A stretch of 64,000 nucleotides of DNA from Aurantiochytrium sp. KH105 (lineage: Eukaryota; Sar; Bigyra; Thraustochytrida; Thraustochytriidae). Made by a program: the position numbers and the translations under genes. Below, in pieces: positions 47,292 through 57,902 of the stretch. Location: assembly GCA_003116975.1 (NCBI GenBank), contig BGKB01000184.1, positions 62,001 to 126,000 on the forward strand. Reading direction: 5' to 3'. Numbering within the stretch: the first letter of the stretch is position 1; each line of letters opens with the position of its first letter. The notes beneath the pieces were generated by a model. That model searched no databases. It saw only the letters and a program-made list of their open reading frames with translations, and had not been told where the DNA came from.

Positions 47292-50043
47292 CGCCCGCCC
47301 GCGCGATCTGCGGCCTCTCCGCCGGCCCTTTCTCCGCTCGCGCTCCGCGACCGCCGCTGCTGCAGGCGAGCCGCCCGTGCGATGCGCCGCGCCGCGCTGC
47401 GATGCGCCGCGCCACGATGCGCTGCGCTGCGGTGCGATGCGATGCGGGTCTGTCTGCGTCTGTCTCGCCCTCGGCGTGTCTCCCTTGCGTCTGCGTCTCG
47501 CGCCGCCTTTGCGCCCGTAGCGGGCCTAAACCGGCCTCGCCCCGCCTCGAAAATATCTTCTCCCCGCCCTTCCCTGCGACTCGACTCCTCTCCTCCCTCC
47601 CGCCCTCCCTCGCGCGCCCGAGCCGCCGCGCGCGCGCTCTCCTCCCCGCTCGCGCCCCGCGCCCTCGCTGCCCGGCGCGGCTGCCGCGGCGTGCCGCGGC
47701 GCGGTGCGGGCGCGGGAAGCGGCGCGAGGCGGGGGATGAGATGGATGTGGAAAAAAGGGAGATTGGGATGACGCACGCGGCGCGGGCGAGGCCGGGCGGC
47801 GACGCGCGGCGCGGAGGCGGCGACGCGGCGGCCGCGGCGGGGATGGAGACGGGGATGGCGACGGAGAGCAGGAGCGGGAGCGCGAGCGGGAGCAAGAGCA
47901 GCAGCGAGGGCAAGGCAAGGCAAGGCAGGAGCAAGAGTGTGGTGCAGCGGATCGATGGGGAGCGAGGTGGGCAAGTCCTGGCGACGCCAGAGCCGCACGT
48001 TTTGGAGGAGGGAAAGAGGAAGTGGGAAAGCGATGCACGCGCCGGGTGCCTGATTTCGCCATCAAGGCGGGCAAGAGCGGGAGATGTATATACTCGCGAT
48101 TTGGAGTCCCGCCGGCGAAGGATGAGACGGTCGGAGGCCGGCGCGTTCTCGCAGCGGCGCCTCTTGTCACGTCGACCGGGTATAGTAGTAGACGAAAGCT
48201 TTTGGAGCAGAAGGAAGGAGGTGGGTCTTGGCGCAAAAAGTACTACAGCGATGAGCGCGAGCAAGTACTAGCAGCGATGCACACTAATCAACCCTCGCGT
48301 GGCGCTTGCGTTGCCGTTGGCAAACGCGGTGCGGTGCGATGCGGTGACTACTAGCAGTGCGTGCCTGCAGCTATCTATCCATAACCCCCGCGTCGAGGTG
48401 AGGCGCTCGGCTACCTTTGATTACACGTTCACCCTCTTTACTTGTAACTGCATTCTCACCGCGCACCGTATGCGTTGCATTACATACCGCCGCCGCAGTC
48501 AAGTCAAGCAAGCCCCATCACCACCGCCGCGTCGCCGGCGATGAGCCATCGCTCGCTCCCTCCCTCGACCGCAAGCCGTCACCGACCACGTTAGGCAATT
48601 TGTTCATTCATCATCGATGATCCGGTCGCTACTGATGGCGATGTTGCCTGCGCCGAGCGTGCGTGCGCGGTGAGACGTGACCAGGTATCTACGCTTCCGC
48701 TGCCGCTGCCGCCGCCGCTGCTGCTGCTGCTGCTGCTGCAGAAGACAACCCGGCGCAAGTCCCAAGCTTGGCGCGGCTTGTGGAGAAGCTGGCTTGGCCT
48801 TGCCGCCGCACCGATTTCATCGTTCCCGCCACGCGCCTTGGCGGCCGCAGCCGACGTCATCGCGGACTCCGGGGCCGCGCTCTGGCCGGGCCTACCGACG
48901 TCGCCGCCTCGAAGACACACGCACGGCCAAGCAGCGCTTCTGTGCGGCATCGCGGTTTCCTGCTTCTTTGCTTGCCACTTGGTTGCTCGCTCGCTCGTGC
49001 TTGTTTGTCCCACGCGCGCTGCTCGGGGAACGCGACCTCGCTGCCGACACGACAGACACGATCCAGACCGCTCGAAAACACGCTCGCAGCGCAGCGCTTC
49101 GCAGCGCATCGCAGCGCATCGTCGCGGCACGACGCGAGCGCAGAGTCCTGGCCGCTGCCGACTGCTGTTTCTGTGACCTCCACAGAACAACAACAACAAA
49201 AAAAAAAGAAAAGGAAAAAAAGCTACGTCACCTTTCCTCACAGGAGAGGTTACCAACTACGTAAGCAAAATGGCGAAATGCGTTGTGGCACATTCGTGCC
49301 GCTCCTCCCCATCCCCGCGAGGACTCGGTGAGTGTGGCACACACCAAAGGTGTGCGCCGCGCAACGTTGCCAAAACCTTATCTTTTTTTCCGGAAGGAAA
49401 AACTTTTTTTCCCCCTGTGCGTTCGTTTTTCATGGACGCTGGCAGAGTTTCCGCAGTGGCCGCTGCCGCTTGTGCTTCCGCTTCTGCTTCTGCTCCCGCC
49501 CAGCCAACTCGCTCTCTCAGCAGCCAGCCCCGCCGGCTGCGCGACCGCCAGCCCGCCAGCCGGCCGCGACCCTCTCTCCCTCCACCAGTCGCGTCGCGTC
49601 GCGTCGCTCTGGGGCCTAGCCGTGAGGCCCAGCCCACGGCGCTTACTATTAGCACCGGTAGTAGGCCCAGTACTAGCAGGCAGCGTCCCTGGGACTGACG
49701 CAGGATTCAGGGCCCCGATTCAGGGCCCGCGGCGCGGCCACAACGCCGCGCGAAGCTCTCGGAGCAGAGCAGGTGCGAAAAGATCGCAGTGGCCGCAAAA
49801 CACGATCCGACCTGGCCTGCCGAAGAGACGAGACGAGACGAGACGAGACGAGACGACGAGACAGCGGTGCACGATACAGCGGTGCGCTGCGCACCTGCCC
49901 AGAGACTCAGAGCGGGGGCGGAGCCAGCGGCAGAAGCGCGCAGAGCCCGAACTGGCGGCGCACGAGCTCGAGCACGAGCACGAGCACGAAGGAAGGAAGG
50001 GAGGAAGCAAGGAAGCAAGGAGCAAAGCAAAGTTTTCGGGAGA
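47292..50043. other. 2.75-kb divergent region with many simple repeats
   Basis: Between NNT (-) and glutamate decarboxylase (+), the longest gene-free stretch here. It carries GATGC/GCTGC-type tracts at about 47390-47455 and 49080-49125, a CTG/CCG triplet tract at 48697-48741, an A-run at about 49196-49222 and a GAGAC pentamer tract at about 49825-49860. Several open frames on both strands are Arg/Ala/Ser low complexity without ATG or domains. I found no gene I can support. Confidence 0.5.
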
Positions 50044-51540
50044 ATGAAGGAGGTGTACGCGTCCGATATGGCCATGCAGATGGCGCCGAGCCTGACGATC
50101 CCGGAGGAGGGCATGCCCGCCGGATGCGCCAAGACCATCATCTCGGACGAAATGCTCCTGGACGGGTCCACCCTGCAGAACCTGGCCACCTTCGTCACGA
50201 CCTTCATGGAGCCCGAAGCAGAGGAGCTCATGCGCGCAGGCATGCGCGTCAACGCGATCGACTTTGACGAGTACCCGACCACGAGCGCCATCCACCAGCG
50301 CTGCGTTAACATGATCGGCAACCTCTGGAACGCCAAAATGGAAGACGACAAAATCACCGGCACGGCCACCGTCGGCTCAAGCGAGGCCATTATGCTCGCC
50401 TGCCTCGCCATGAAGTGGCGTCATCGCGCCTGGCGCAAGGAAAAGGGCCTCACGGACGCCTACAAGCCCAACCTTGTCTTTGGATCCAATGTCCAGTGCT
50501 GCTGGCACAAGGCCTGCAAATACTTTGAGATCGAGGGCCGCGAGGCGGACATCTCGGACGACTGCCTCGTGCTCACGGCCGAGCGCGCCGAAAAGCTCGT
50601 CGACGAAAATACCATTGGCGTATGCCCCATCCTCGGAAGCACCTTTAACGGCGAGTTCGAGGACGTTGCCGCCATTTGCGCAATGGTGCAGCGCGTCAAC
50701 GACGCCAAGGGATGGAACATCCCCGTGCACGTGGACGCCGCCTCGGGAGGCTTCATCGCCCCCTTTACGCGCCCGGAGCTCCTCTGGGACTTTCGTCTGC
50801 CCCAAGTTAAGAGCATCAACGCAAGCGGACACAAATTCGGCCTCACGTATGCCGGTCTCGGATGGCTCGTCTTTAGTGAAAAGGCCTCTTGCCCCGACGA
50901 CCTCGTCACCACCGTCGACTACCTCGGTGGTAGCCAGTCGAGTCTCACGCTCAACTTTAGCAAGCCTGCGTCCACCATTCTTGCGCAGTACTACATGTTT
51001 CTGCGCCTCGGCAAGGGCGGCTACGCGGCCATCATGAAGAATGGTCTCAGCAACGCAGCATATCTGCGCGACATGCTCAAGGCCACCGGCCACTTTGAAG
51101 TGGTCGACAAAGGCGACATGCCGCTCGTCGCCATTGCGCTCAAGGATCCGGTCAAGTCGGGATTTACCCTTTACGATCTCCAGGACGCACTCAAGGCGCG
51201 CGGCTGGACCGTGCCGGCGTACCAGTGCCCCAAAGGCGCGCAGCATCTCGTCATTATGCGTGCTGTCGTCAAGCAGAACATGAGTCGCAACATGATCCGT
51301 CTCTTGGTTGACGACATTGCCCGTGCCATCGCTTTTTACGAGGAGCATCCCTCGCACCTCTTGCACCCCAAGAACAAAAAGTACCGCGACGACGATCCTC
51401 GTCTCAACAAGAAGCGCAAGCTCGACAAAGCCGAGACGGACAAGCTTACCCACAAACTTTCCCGTAACATTACTACGCGACTCATGGGCGGCAATCTCAA
51501 CCACATTGAGAACGACAACTCCACCAAGGGAGTTTGCTAG
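50044..51540 (+). CDS. glutamate decarboxylase (PLP-dependent)
   Basis: 498 residues. Converts glutamate to GABA and CO2. It follows the bacterial/plant GAD pattern: DEYPTTSAIHQRCVNMIGNL, TGTATVGSSEAIMLACLAMK and NIPVHVDAASGGFIAPFTRP. The PLP-lysine site is SINASGHKFGLTYAGLGW (K264). These motifs differ from animal GAD65/67, so the gene belongs to the GadB-like branch. The C-terminus is Lys-rich (KNKKYRDDDPRLNKKRKLDK) and ends HIENDNSTKGVC. I do not see a plant-type Trp-containing calmodulin site. The ATG at 50044 is supported by the start of homology; upstream codons are low complexity. Cytosolic, with no targeting peptide. Intronless. Confidence 0.94.
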   Translation: MKEVYASDMAMQMAPSLTIPEEGMPAGCAKTIISDEMLLDGSTLQNLATFVTTFMEPEAEELMRAGMRVNAIDFDEYPTTSAIHQRCVNMIGNLWNAKMEDDKITGTATVGSSEAIMLACLAMKWRHRAWRKEKGLTDAYKPNLVFGSNVQCCWHKACKYFEIEGREADISDDCLVLTAERAEKLVDENTIGVCPILGSTFNGEFEDVAAICAMVQRVNDAKGWNIPVHVDAASGGFIAPFTRPELLWDFRLPQVKSINASGHKFGLTYAGLGWLVFSEKASCPDDLVTTVDYLGGSQSSLTLNFSKPASTILAQYYMFLRLGKGGYAAIMKNGLSNAAYLRDMLKATGHFEVVDKGDMPLVAIALKDPVKSGFTLYDLQDALKARGWTVPAYQCPKGAQHLVIMRAVVKQNMSRNMIRLLVDDIARAIAFYEEHPSHLLHPKNKKYRDDDPRLNKKRKLDKAETDKLTHKLSRNITTRLMGGNLNHIENDNSTKGVC

Positions 51541-52189
51541 ACTCTTTCTCTGCTTTCTTTCATTGTCTTTTTTGCTAGATTTCTTCAACCAGCCAGCCAA
51601 ACAGTTTTTCTTTATCTATGGTATATAGCACAAGCTTGGATTTCTAGAACACGCCGGTTTTTAGAAAAAGGAATGGCAAGCTTGCAACAAGGTCAAATAA
51701 ATGTTCGCTTTGCTAAACTTTTTGTCCATCTGTCTTCCTTCCTTGGGCCAATTTATACACGTATTGCAATCGCGATGTATTCGCTCGCTTGCAACAAGGT
51801 AAATGTTCGCTTTGCTAAACATTTTTGTCCATCTGTCTTCCTTCCTTGTGCCAATTTTTACACGTATTGCAATTGCGCTGTATTCGCTCACTTGCTTTCT
51901 GCACTGGTTTTCCCGACCCATCGTCCCTTGCATTCCCACGTACTACGTTGTCCCTGGCATTGTCACGGTCCCTTGCTTGCGCTTGCATTCATTCACTGTC
52001 AAGTTCTTGTCCGCCCAAAAAATTCCGAGTTGGTTTTAGAAAAAAGGCAAAAGCAAAAGCTCTGAGGCGACGTGCCGGCCAGCTGCGCATACGAGCAGCT
52101 CGGCGCAGAGACGATATAAGCCACGCGTGCGTGTGCAGCATTCTGCAGCTGTCGCGTGCGACGCAGGCAGCAGAGAGAGTGCGTGCAAG
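51541..52189. other. spacer between GAD and eEFSec with tandem duplication
   Basis: Contains the GAD 3' region, two copies of a roughly 105-bp unit and the eEFSec promoter. More AT-rich than neighbours. No gene. Confidence 0.5.
51680..51889. repeat. tandem duplication of a 103-107-bp unit
   Basis: Unit 1 is 51680-51786 and unit 2 is 51787-51889. Both start GCTTGCAACAAGGT and end TGTATTCGCTC. They are about 90% identical with small indels. Located in the GAD 3' region. Confidence 0.92.
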
Positions 52190-53923
52190 ATGGGCGGCGG
52201 CGGCAAAGTGGTCAACGTGAACGTGGGCGTCCTGGGCCATGTGGACTCCGGCAAGACCTCGCTGGTGCGCGCACTCAGCACGATGCTATCGACCGCGGCG
52301 CTAGACAAACATCCGCAGTCGAAAGAGCGCGGAATCACGCTTGATCTCGGCTTTAGCGCCTTTACAGTGGAGGCCCCCGAACAATTGGCCGATGCAGGCG
52401 TCAAGCAAGTGCAATACACTCTCGTCGATTGCCCCGGGCACGCATCCCTCATTCGCACAATTATCGGCGGCGCGCAAATCATTGACCGCATGATTCTCGT
52501 CGTTGACGTAACCAAGGGCATTCAAACACAGACCGCCGAGTGCTTGGTGATTGGTGAAATCCTCACAAACGATCTCATTGTTGTGCTTAACAAGATTGAC
52601 CTGCTCCCGGAAGCCACACGCACAGCGTCTGTAGAGCGCGTTACCAAAGCCATTGAACAGGCCCTCTCCTCGACACGCTTCAAGGGAAGCCCCATTGCTT
52701 GCATCTCTGCCATTGTCGGCGGAGACGGAAAAGCGGGCGTCGGCGAGGGAAGCGCGGCCGCGCCGCCTCAACCCCCTGCTGCGACTGCCAAGCAACAAGG
52801 CCAAACGGGTTCGAGTGGTATTGAGACACAGGGTCTTGAAGACCTTGTGCAGCTCATTCGGCGCACCACAGCCATGCCAGAGCGCGGTGACGCCTCGAAA
52901 GAGCCCCTTTACTTTGCAATCGATCATTGTTTTCCAATCAAGGGCCAAGGCACCGTGGTGACCGGCACCATGCTCGGCGGCACCGTCAATGTTGGTGACA
53001 TGGTCGAGATCCCCCAGCTCGGACTCGAACGCAAGGTGAAGTCCATGCAAATGTTCCGCAAACCAGTCGAACACGCCGCAAAGGGAGACCGCGTCGCACT
53101 GTGCTTTGCTAATTTGAATGCCGACGCCTTGGAACGAGGAACCATTACAACTCCAGGAAGCGTCCCTAGTACCTCAGCGGCCATTGTACTCTTACGCAAG
53201 GTGCGCTTCTTCCCGCTTGCTTGCAAATCAGGTTCCAAGCTCCACGTCACGGTTGGTCACGCCACCACGGTGGCCAAGGTTACCTTTTTTGGTTCAGCCG
53301 AACTCAAAGAAGTTGCAGCTCAACACCTCGGCAAGAACCTTCCAATGCTCGCGTTTGATCACGAGCAAGAATTTCTCTATGACGAGGAGCTGCGTGGCGG
53401 AGGCAAGGCCAAGGGAGGACCTTTTCTGCAATGGGCGCTTCTCAATTTCGATCAGCCCGTCATTTGCCAGGCCGGAGCAACTGTCATTGGATCAAGGCTC
53501 GACATGAGCGTCGAGACAAAATCGTGCCGCATTGCATTTTATGGACGCGTGGCTTCGCAATACACCAAGACTCCCACCGAAGAGGAGCTTGCACGGCTTC
53601 GTGTATATCGCTTCAAGGAAAGACATGGAGCCGTTGACCGTATTGTGGACAAGAAACCCGACGAGGTGGGTCGGGTGCGTGACGTTGTGGCGCGGAGCAT
53701 GTTCTCCAAGGATACAGACATGAGCAAATTTATCAACCTCACCGTCGAGACTGACGCTGGCGCGACGGGTCGCATTCAGTCTGCCTTTGGTAAAACGGGC
53801 AAGTTCAATGTGCATTTTGGCGGCGATGGTGCCGTCGTGAAAAAGGGGGATCGTCTCACGCTTCGGCACAAGCGCATGATCTTTGCCACGGCGGAGGATC
53901 GCAAGCGTCTTTTGCAAGATTGA
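52190..53923 (+). CDS. EEFSEC: selenocysteine-specific translation elongation factor
   Basis: 577 residues. Delivers Sec-tRNA to the ribosome at recoded UGA codons. G1 is GHVDSGKTSL (about 16-25), G3 is DCPGH, and G4 is NKID. The SelB-type switch region has ERGITLDLGFSAF and the body has IDHCFPIKGQGTVVTGTMLG and LERKVKSMQMFRKPVEHAAK. A low-complexity insertion (about 183-215, Ala/Gly/Pro/Gln) interrupts the G domain region. After domain III comes a C-terminal domain IV-like part (INLTVETDAGATGRIQSAFG, KRMIFATAEDRKRLLQD), as in eukaryotic eEFSec. EF-Tu or EF1A is ruled out by this extension and by the G-domain wording. It implies the organism makes selenoproteins. Confidence 0.93.
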   Translation: MGGGGKVVNVNVGVLGHVDSGKTSLVRALSTMLSTAALDKHPQSKERGITLDLGFSAFTVEAPEQLADAGVKQVQYTLVDCPGHASLIRTIIGGAQIIDRMILVVDVTKGIQTQTAECLVIGEILTNDLIVVLNKIDLLPEATRTASVERVTKAIEQALSSTRFKGSPIACISAIVGGDGKAGVGEGSAAAPPQPPAATAKQQGQTGSSGIETQGLEDLVQLIRRTTAMPERGDASKEPLYFAIDHCFPIKGQGTVVTGTMLGGTVNVGDMVEIPQLGLERKVKSMQMFRKPVEHAAKGDRVALCFANLNADALERGTITTPGSVPSTSAAIVLLRKVRFFPLACKSGSKLHVTVGHATTVAKVTFFGSAELKEVAAQHLGKNLPMLAFDHEQEFLYDEELRGGGKAKGGPFLQWALLNFDQPVICQAGATVIGSRLDMSVETKSCRIAFYGRVASQYTKTPTEEELARLRVYRFKERHGAVDRIVDKKPDEVGRVRDVVARSMFSKDTDMSKFINLTVETDAGATGRIQSAFGKTGKFNVHFGGDGAVVKKGDRLTLRHKRMIFATAEDRKRLLQD

Positions 53924-54621
53924 CATGAGACAAGGATGGCGTGGTGTCGAGATGTCGGGACTAACTGTGGCAAGTTGGCCACATCAATCGAGCCCACTGA
54001 TGAGCTATGTGAATATGCAAAATGGCGTTCACAAGTAGCAAAGAAGAAGAAAATAGCAAAGTAGAAAAAAGGCGCATGGCTCACAGTTCTTATTTCTTTT
54101 CCCCCCACTCGGGATTCTTATCAGGCATAGAAATCCTCTGCTTGGGACATGCGCTACCAGGAGCGAAGAGGCGGTGATAGGTTTGAGAAAAAACACTTAG
54201 GAAACAATGCCGACTCTCGTTTCTTGTTGTTGTTCAATCCAGCGAGCTTTACCATGACTGGAAAACAGATGAAACGAGGCGCCGGCGAGCTCAATCTCAT
54301 TCTTTTCTCCTCGATCGGCGCTCTTGTTCGATGTATCTCCATCTTTTGACGTGTTTATGCTCGTGTTACGCAAACGCTCGTATGCGGACGGGCAGAGACA
54401 GGCGTGTAGGCAGGCAGACAGGTGGACGGACAACGACCAGCAGGCCAGAAGCTGCCGTTTCAACAGAGGTCTTGCGTTGATTGCACTGGCAGCGCGTAAA
54501 CGCCATGTATCTTCTTCTTCTTCTTTCTTCATCTATTTTTTTTTCTCTTTGCCTTTGATTGGTTGGTTGATAGGTTGATCGGTTGGTGATGCTGTTGTTG
54601 TGGTTGTCATAGGTGTCATGT
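53924..54621. other. convergent 3' intergenic region
   Basis: Between the ends of eEFSec (+) and the RMDN-like gene (-). Low-GC, T-rich in places (about 54505-54550). No gene seen. Confidence 0.5.
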
Positions 54622-55629
54622 TCACTTTTTGACCTTCTTTTCGACGCGCGCAAGGACCTCGCGCGCCTGCTTGAGGATCGCCTCGTCATCGGGGTTGATG
54701 ACCAGCCGACGCGTGGTGTATTCGCACCACTCGACGGCCTTGGCGTACTCGCCCAATTTCTCGTACGTCTTGGCGATCATGAGAGCGTTCTTGTTCCAGA
54801 ACTCGGGCTGTACCTGCTCGGCCCGCTGAAAGTACTTGAGCGCCTCCTCAAAGCTGCTCTGTGGAGGCGTTGCAAAAATGGTGCTAGCGATCTGACGCTG
54901 CATCCAGCCCAGGTCAGCGAGCTCAAAGCACCACATGCCAATGCAATAAAAGCACATGCCGTCCTTGGGGTTGAGCCGCACAGCCTGCTCAAAGTGGGAG
55001 CGAATATCGTTGAGGTGGGTGATCGTGTACTTGGTGCCCTCGAACTCGCCCACGGCCTGGATCGCGATACCGCACCAGTAGTGCGAGCGATAGTCGTTCG
55101 GGGCCACCTCGAGCGCCTGGCGCGCGTACTTGAGGGCGTCCATCGCTAGCTCCTTCTTCTGCTCCTGGGTTCCGCAAACCTCCTGGTCGCCGGAGTCCTT
55201 GCTGTAGACGAGGTTGTAGTTCGCGCGCGCGAGACGCCAGCACAGGTCCACCATCTCGGCCTTGTCCGTGCTCGCCATGTACATTTCGTTGAGCTTCTCA
55301 AGGCAGCGCGAGAGGTTGCCGTTGACGCCGGCCTGCTCGTAGAGCACGTCGACATCCTGCAGGTCGCCGGCGGGCACGCCGTCGAGCAGCTTGATCTTGG
55401 GCGGCTCGCAGCGCGCCTCGTCGACACCGGTGGCTGCGAGCATGGCCGCGGCCGCGACGCCGAGGCCCACGCTCGCGAGTTTCCACGTCTGGCCGCGGCC
55501 CGCGGGGCGCGCCGCCGCCGCGCGCGTCGCCATCGTCGCCGCGCGGCCGGCGTGCCGCTGCGCGCGCGTCGTCGTCGCCGCCGCCGCCGCCGCCATCGCG
55601 CGTCGCGCCGCGGGTGCTGCGCGGAGCAT
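54622..55629 (-). CDS. RMDN/FAM82-type TPR protein, probably mitochondrial
   Basis: 335 residues. The N-terminus is a long Ala/Arg presequence (MLRAAPAARRAMAAAAAA) followed by a hydrophobic helix (LASVGLGVAAAAMLAATGV), indicating import into or anchoring at mitochondria. The body consists of TPR-like helices with the regulator-of-microtubule-dynamics signature: LCWRLARANYNLVYSKDSGD, EFEGTKYTITHLNDIRSHFE, RLNPKDGMCFYCIGMWCFEL, RQIASTIFATPPQSSFEEAL. RMDN3 (PTPIP51) tethers ER to mitochondria; other members touch microtubules. Which role applies is unknown. The ATG at 55629 is the first in frame; a GTG 12 bp upstream is disregarded. Complete, intronless. Confidence 0.88.
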   Translation of the reverse strand: MLRAAPAARRAMAAAAAATTTRAQRHAGRAATMATRAAAARPAGRGQTWKLASVGLGVAAAAMLAATGVDEARCEPPKIKLLDGVPAGDLQDVDVLYEQAGVNGNLSRCLEKLNEMYMASTDKAEMVDLCWRLARANYNLVYSKDSGDQEVCGTQEQKKELAMDALKYARQALEVAPNDYRSHYWCGIAIQAVGEFEGTKYTITHLNDIRSHFEQAVRLNPKDGMCFYCIGMWCFELADLGWMQRQIASTIFATPPQSSFEEALKYFQRAEQVQPEFWNKNALMIAKTYEKLGEYAKAVEWCEYTTRRLVINPDDEAILKQAREVLARVEKKVKK

Positions 55630-56497
55630 GGTCCCAATCACTCGCTCCCGCCGCGCCGACGCCGCTCCCGCTCGCGCTCCCGCTCGCGCTCGCGCCGCGC
55701 TCGCCCGCGTCTGCGTCCCGTCCGCCGCTGCGCCGCGCTCGCCCGCCCGCTCGCCAGCTCGCTCTTCGCCGCGCGCGTCTCGGAGTTAGTTCCTGTTCTG
55801 CAGCGCCTCCCGCGACTCCGTCTCGATCGAAGCTGACGCCGCGCTCGGATGATGAAGGCGAGAAGGAATGGCGCGAGCGAACGAACGAACGATCGATCGA
55901 ACGAACGGACGAACGAACGAGGCGCGAGCGCAGGAAGGGTATCCCGCCGCCCCGCCCGCGCGCCCGCGCGAGAAGAAGGAGCGAGAGATCCAGTCGCCCG
56001 CACGCAGCCGAGTCGCGGCTTGGCACGACGTGCGGCGGCAGACGCGACATGACATTTCATGAATGACATGACATGCGATGACAAGACCGGGCGCAAGCGA
56101 CGGGCGCGAGCTCGAGCTCGAGCTCGAGCTCGAGCTCGCGGGCGGCGGGCTTCGCGAGGGCGCGGCGCCCGCGCGCGCGGCGGAGCGGAGGCCGGCGGGG
56201 TTTTTCGGCCGGGTCGGCGGAGGGAGGAGAAGGGGCCGCCTCTCCTCGGCAAGGAGGAGAGGCGGCGTGAACGCCGTCCTCCCGGCACGGACGGGTCCCC
56301 CACGCAGAGGGGACCCGCGGGGACTTTATGGGGCTGACTTGTGGCTGCGAGACCATCGCGGACGAGGGTGGAGCGCGAGCGAGCTGGGAGGCGAGGAGAA
56401 GGGGACGAGCATGGCGGAGAGGGGGAGAAATGATTGGCGGTTTAGGGCGTTCAAGGCTTATTTATGGGCGCGCGGGCGGGCGGGCGGGCGGGCTGGC
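55630..56497. other. intergenic region with simple repeats
   Basis: Upstream of the RMDN-like start and downstream of the P3 gene end. Contains a GAAC/CGAT tract (about 55875-55921), a self-complementary GAGCTC tract (about 56106-56139) and a GGGC tract (about 56468-56492). No gene supported. Confidence 0.5.
56106..56139. repeat. palindromic (GAGCTC)n tract
   Basis: About five GAGCTC units in a row. The unit is its own reverse complement, so the tract can form hairpins on either strand. Confidence 0.85.
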
Positions 56498-57625
56498 TTA
56501 GAGGTTCTTGGTGTTGTGGATGACAAGCTGCCTGAACAGGCTCCCGGTCTGCTGGAGGTGCGCGAGCTCTCCTTTCATCTTTTTAAGACTGGCTTCGAGG
56601 GCGGCGATTTTGGTCTGGGCAGCGTTGAGGTCAGACTGGAGTTCCCGAGACCGCTCTTCAGAGATAGAACGCTGTCTCTTCGCCTTCTCGAGCTCGTTCT
56701 CGAGGTCCGCATAGCTGCGCTTGAGACCGGAAGTCTTCGTCAGGCGGGCCTGAGCTGCCGTTGAAGAGAACGATTGCCGACGCGGGGGGTTGGACCGCGT
56801 CGCCGGAGGAGACATGGCAGGACTTGTCGGAGAGGCAAACGAGACCGAGGTGGACGAACGGCTAGCGCGGGCGCGTTGGCCTCCTTGCGAAGCGGTCGCA
56901 GCGGTACGTTGCACAGTGAAGCGCGTGATCATCTTCCTTTCGTTTGTCTTTCCGCAATTTTGAAAAACTCTTTCAAGGCTCGTGATCATGAGGGGAATTC
57001 CGCTTTGCTCGAGGGCAGCATTCCAAATCCCACGGAACTCCTCTGGATTGCTTCCGGCGCCAGTGATGTACCCGCATAGGGTTCCACTTGAGATCTTCTG
57101 CGAATTCTTGTTGAGTTTAATGGAAGGACCATCTTTTTTCGACTTGAAGTAAAGACTTTTCCCCTTTCCCCCATTCTTCGGAGAACGCACTGTACAAAGT
57201 TCAGAGTCTTTACCTTCCGGAATTTCCTCTCCAATGGCTGTGGTATATTCCACGAGATAAGCGTCTCGCTTCTTCCTTTCTTTCTGGTTGCTCACCATGA
57301 TCGTCTTCTCTTTGACGACCTTTTGCCCGCTCGACCTGTACGTGGATGCCCCGCCATCATTGCCAACATAGTCCCCGTCAGCGTCATCATCGTCGTCATC
57401 GTCGGCCTCCTCGTCCTCATCGACGGCCTCCTCGTCCTCATCATCGTCCTCGTCGTCTTCACCGACACGGTGGTTGTCGTTGTCCATGGCGCCATCGGTA
57501 TCATCACTTGTAGAAACGTCGCGCAGAGCCTCTCTCTTGTCCTCCTCGTCAAACGCCGCTCTGTTCCAATCGCTCGTCTCCTTCACCTCCTCGCCGTCAT
57601 TCAGGATGACAACCTCGTGGGCCAT
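56498..57625 (-). CDS. acidic / globular / coiled-coil family protein, member P3
   Basis: 375 residues starting MAHEVVILNDGEEV. It has an Asp/Glu run at about 45-95, then a domain at about 145-245. Key pieces are GKSLYFKSKKDGPSIKLNKN, SQKISSGTLCGYI, EEFRGIWNAALEQSGIPLMI and MITRFTVQR. A Ser/Pro linker (STSVSFASPTSPAMSPPATR) leads to a C-terminal coiled coil of about 65 residues (YADLENELEKAKRQRSISEE, IAALEASLKKMKGELAHLQQ). The N-S-x-K-I-S and I-W-N-x-A-L blocks match the gene at 60640 and, less well, that at 38846. An upstream TTG extension is Arg/Ala-rich and not used. Function unknown; composition suggests a nuclear protein. First of three tandem minus-strand members. Confidence 0.75.
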   Translation of the reverse strand: MAHEVVILNDGEEVKETSDWNRAAFDEEDKREALRDVSTSDDTDGAMDNDNHRVGEDDEDDDEDEEAVDEDEEADDDDDDDADGDYVGNDGGASTYRSSGQKVVKEKTIMVSNQKERKKRDAYLVEYTTAIGEEIPEGKDSELCTVRSPKNGGKGKSLYFKSKKDGPSIKLNKNSQKISSGTLCGYITGAGSNPEEFRGIWNAALEQSGIPLMITSLERVFQNCGKTNERKMITRFTVQRTAATASQGGQRARASRSSTSVSFASPTSPAMSPPATRSNPPRRQSFSSTAAQARLTKTSGLKRSYADLENELEKAKRQRSISEERSRELQSDLNAAQTKIAALEASLKKMKGELAHLQQTGSLFRQLVIHNTKNL

Positions 57626-57832
57626 CTTGCTCGCTTCTTGTCCGTCTCGCTTCGTTCTCCAAGCCGGTTTCCTCGAGCTCGTTCGGGGTCTGCTGCCCGC
57701 TGCCGCTTCGGCCAGCCAGCCTCGCCAGCCATCACGCCCCTCCCTGACGGCGCCCGCGCGCGCGCGCAAGGACAGTCTGAAGTTGAGAGCAAGAAGTCGA
57801 GAGCAAAGTTGAGAGCGGGTGTTCTTGGAAGT

Positions 57833-57902
<70 letters not shown>

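Noticed and set aside
44274-47771. Very long open frame (over 1100 codons) on the + strand across NNT
   Set aside because: It is the antisense of the clearly conserved NNT gene. Strong GC bias at third codon positions leaves the opposite strand free of stops.
49257-49655. Possible small gene in the NNT-GAD spacer
   Set aside because: Low-complexity translation, no domain and overlapping frames on both strands of equal quality.
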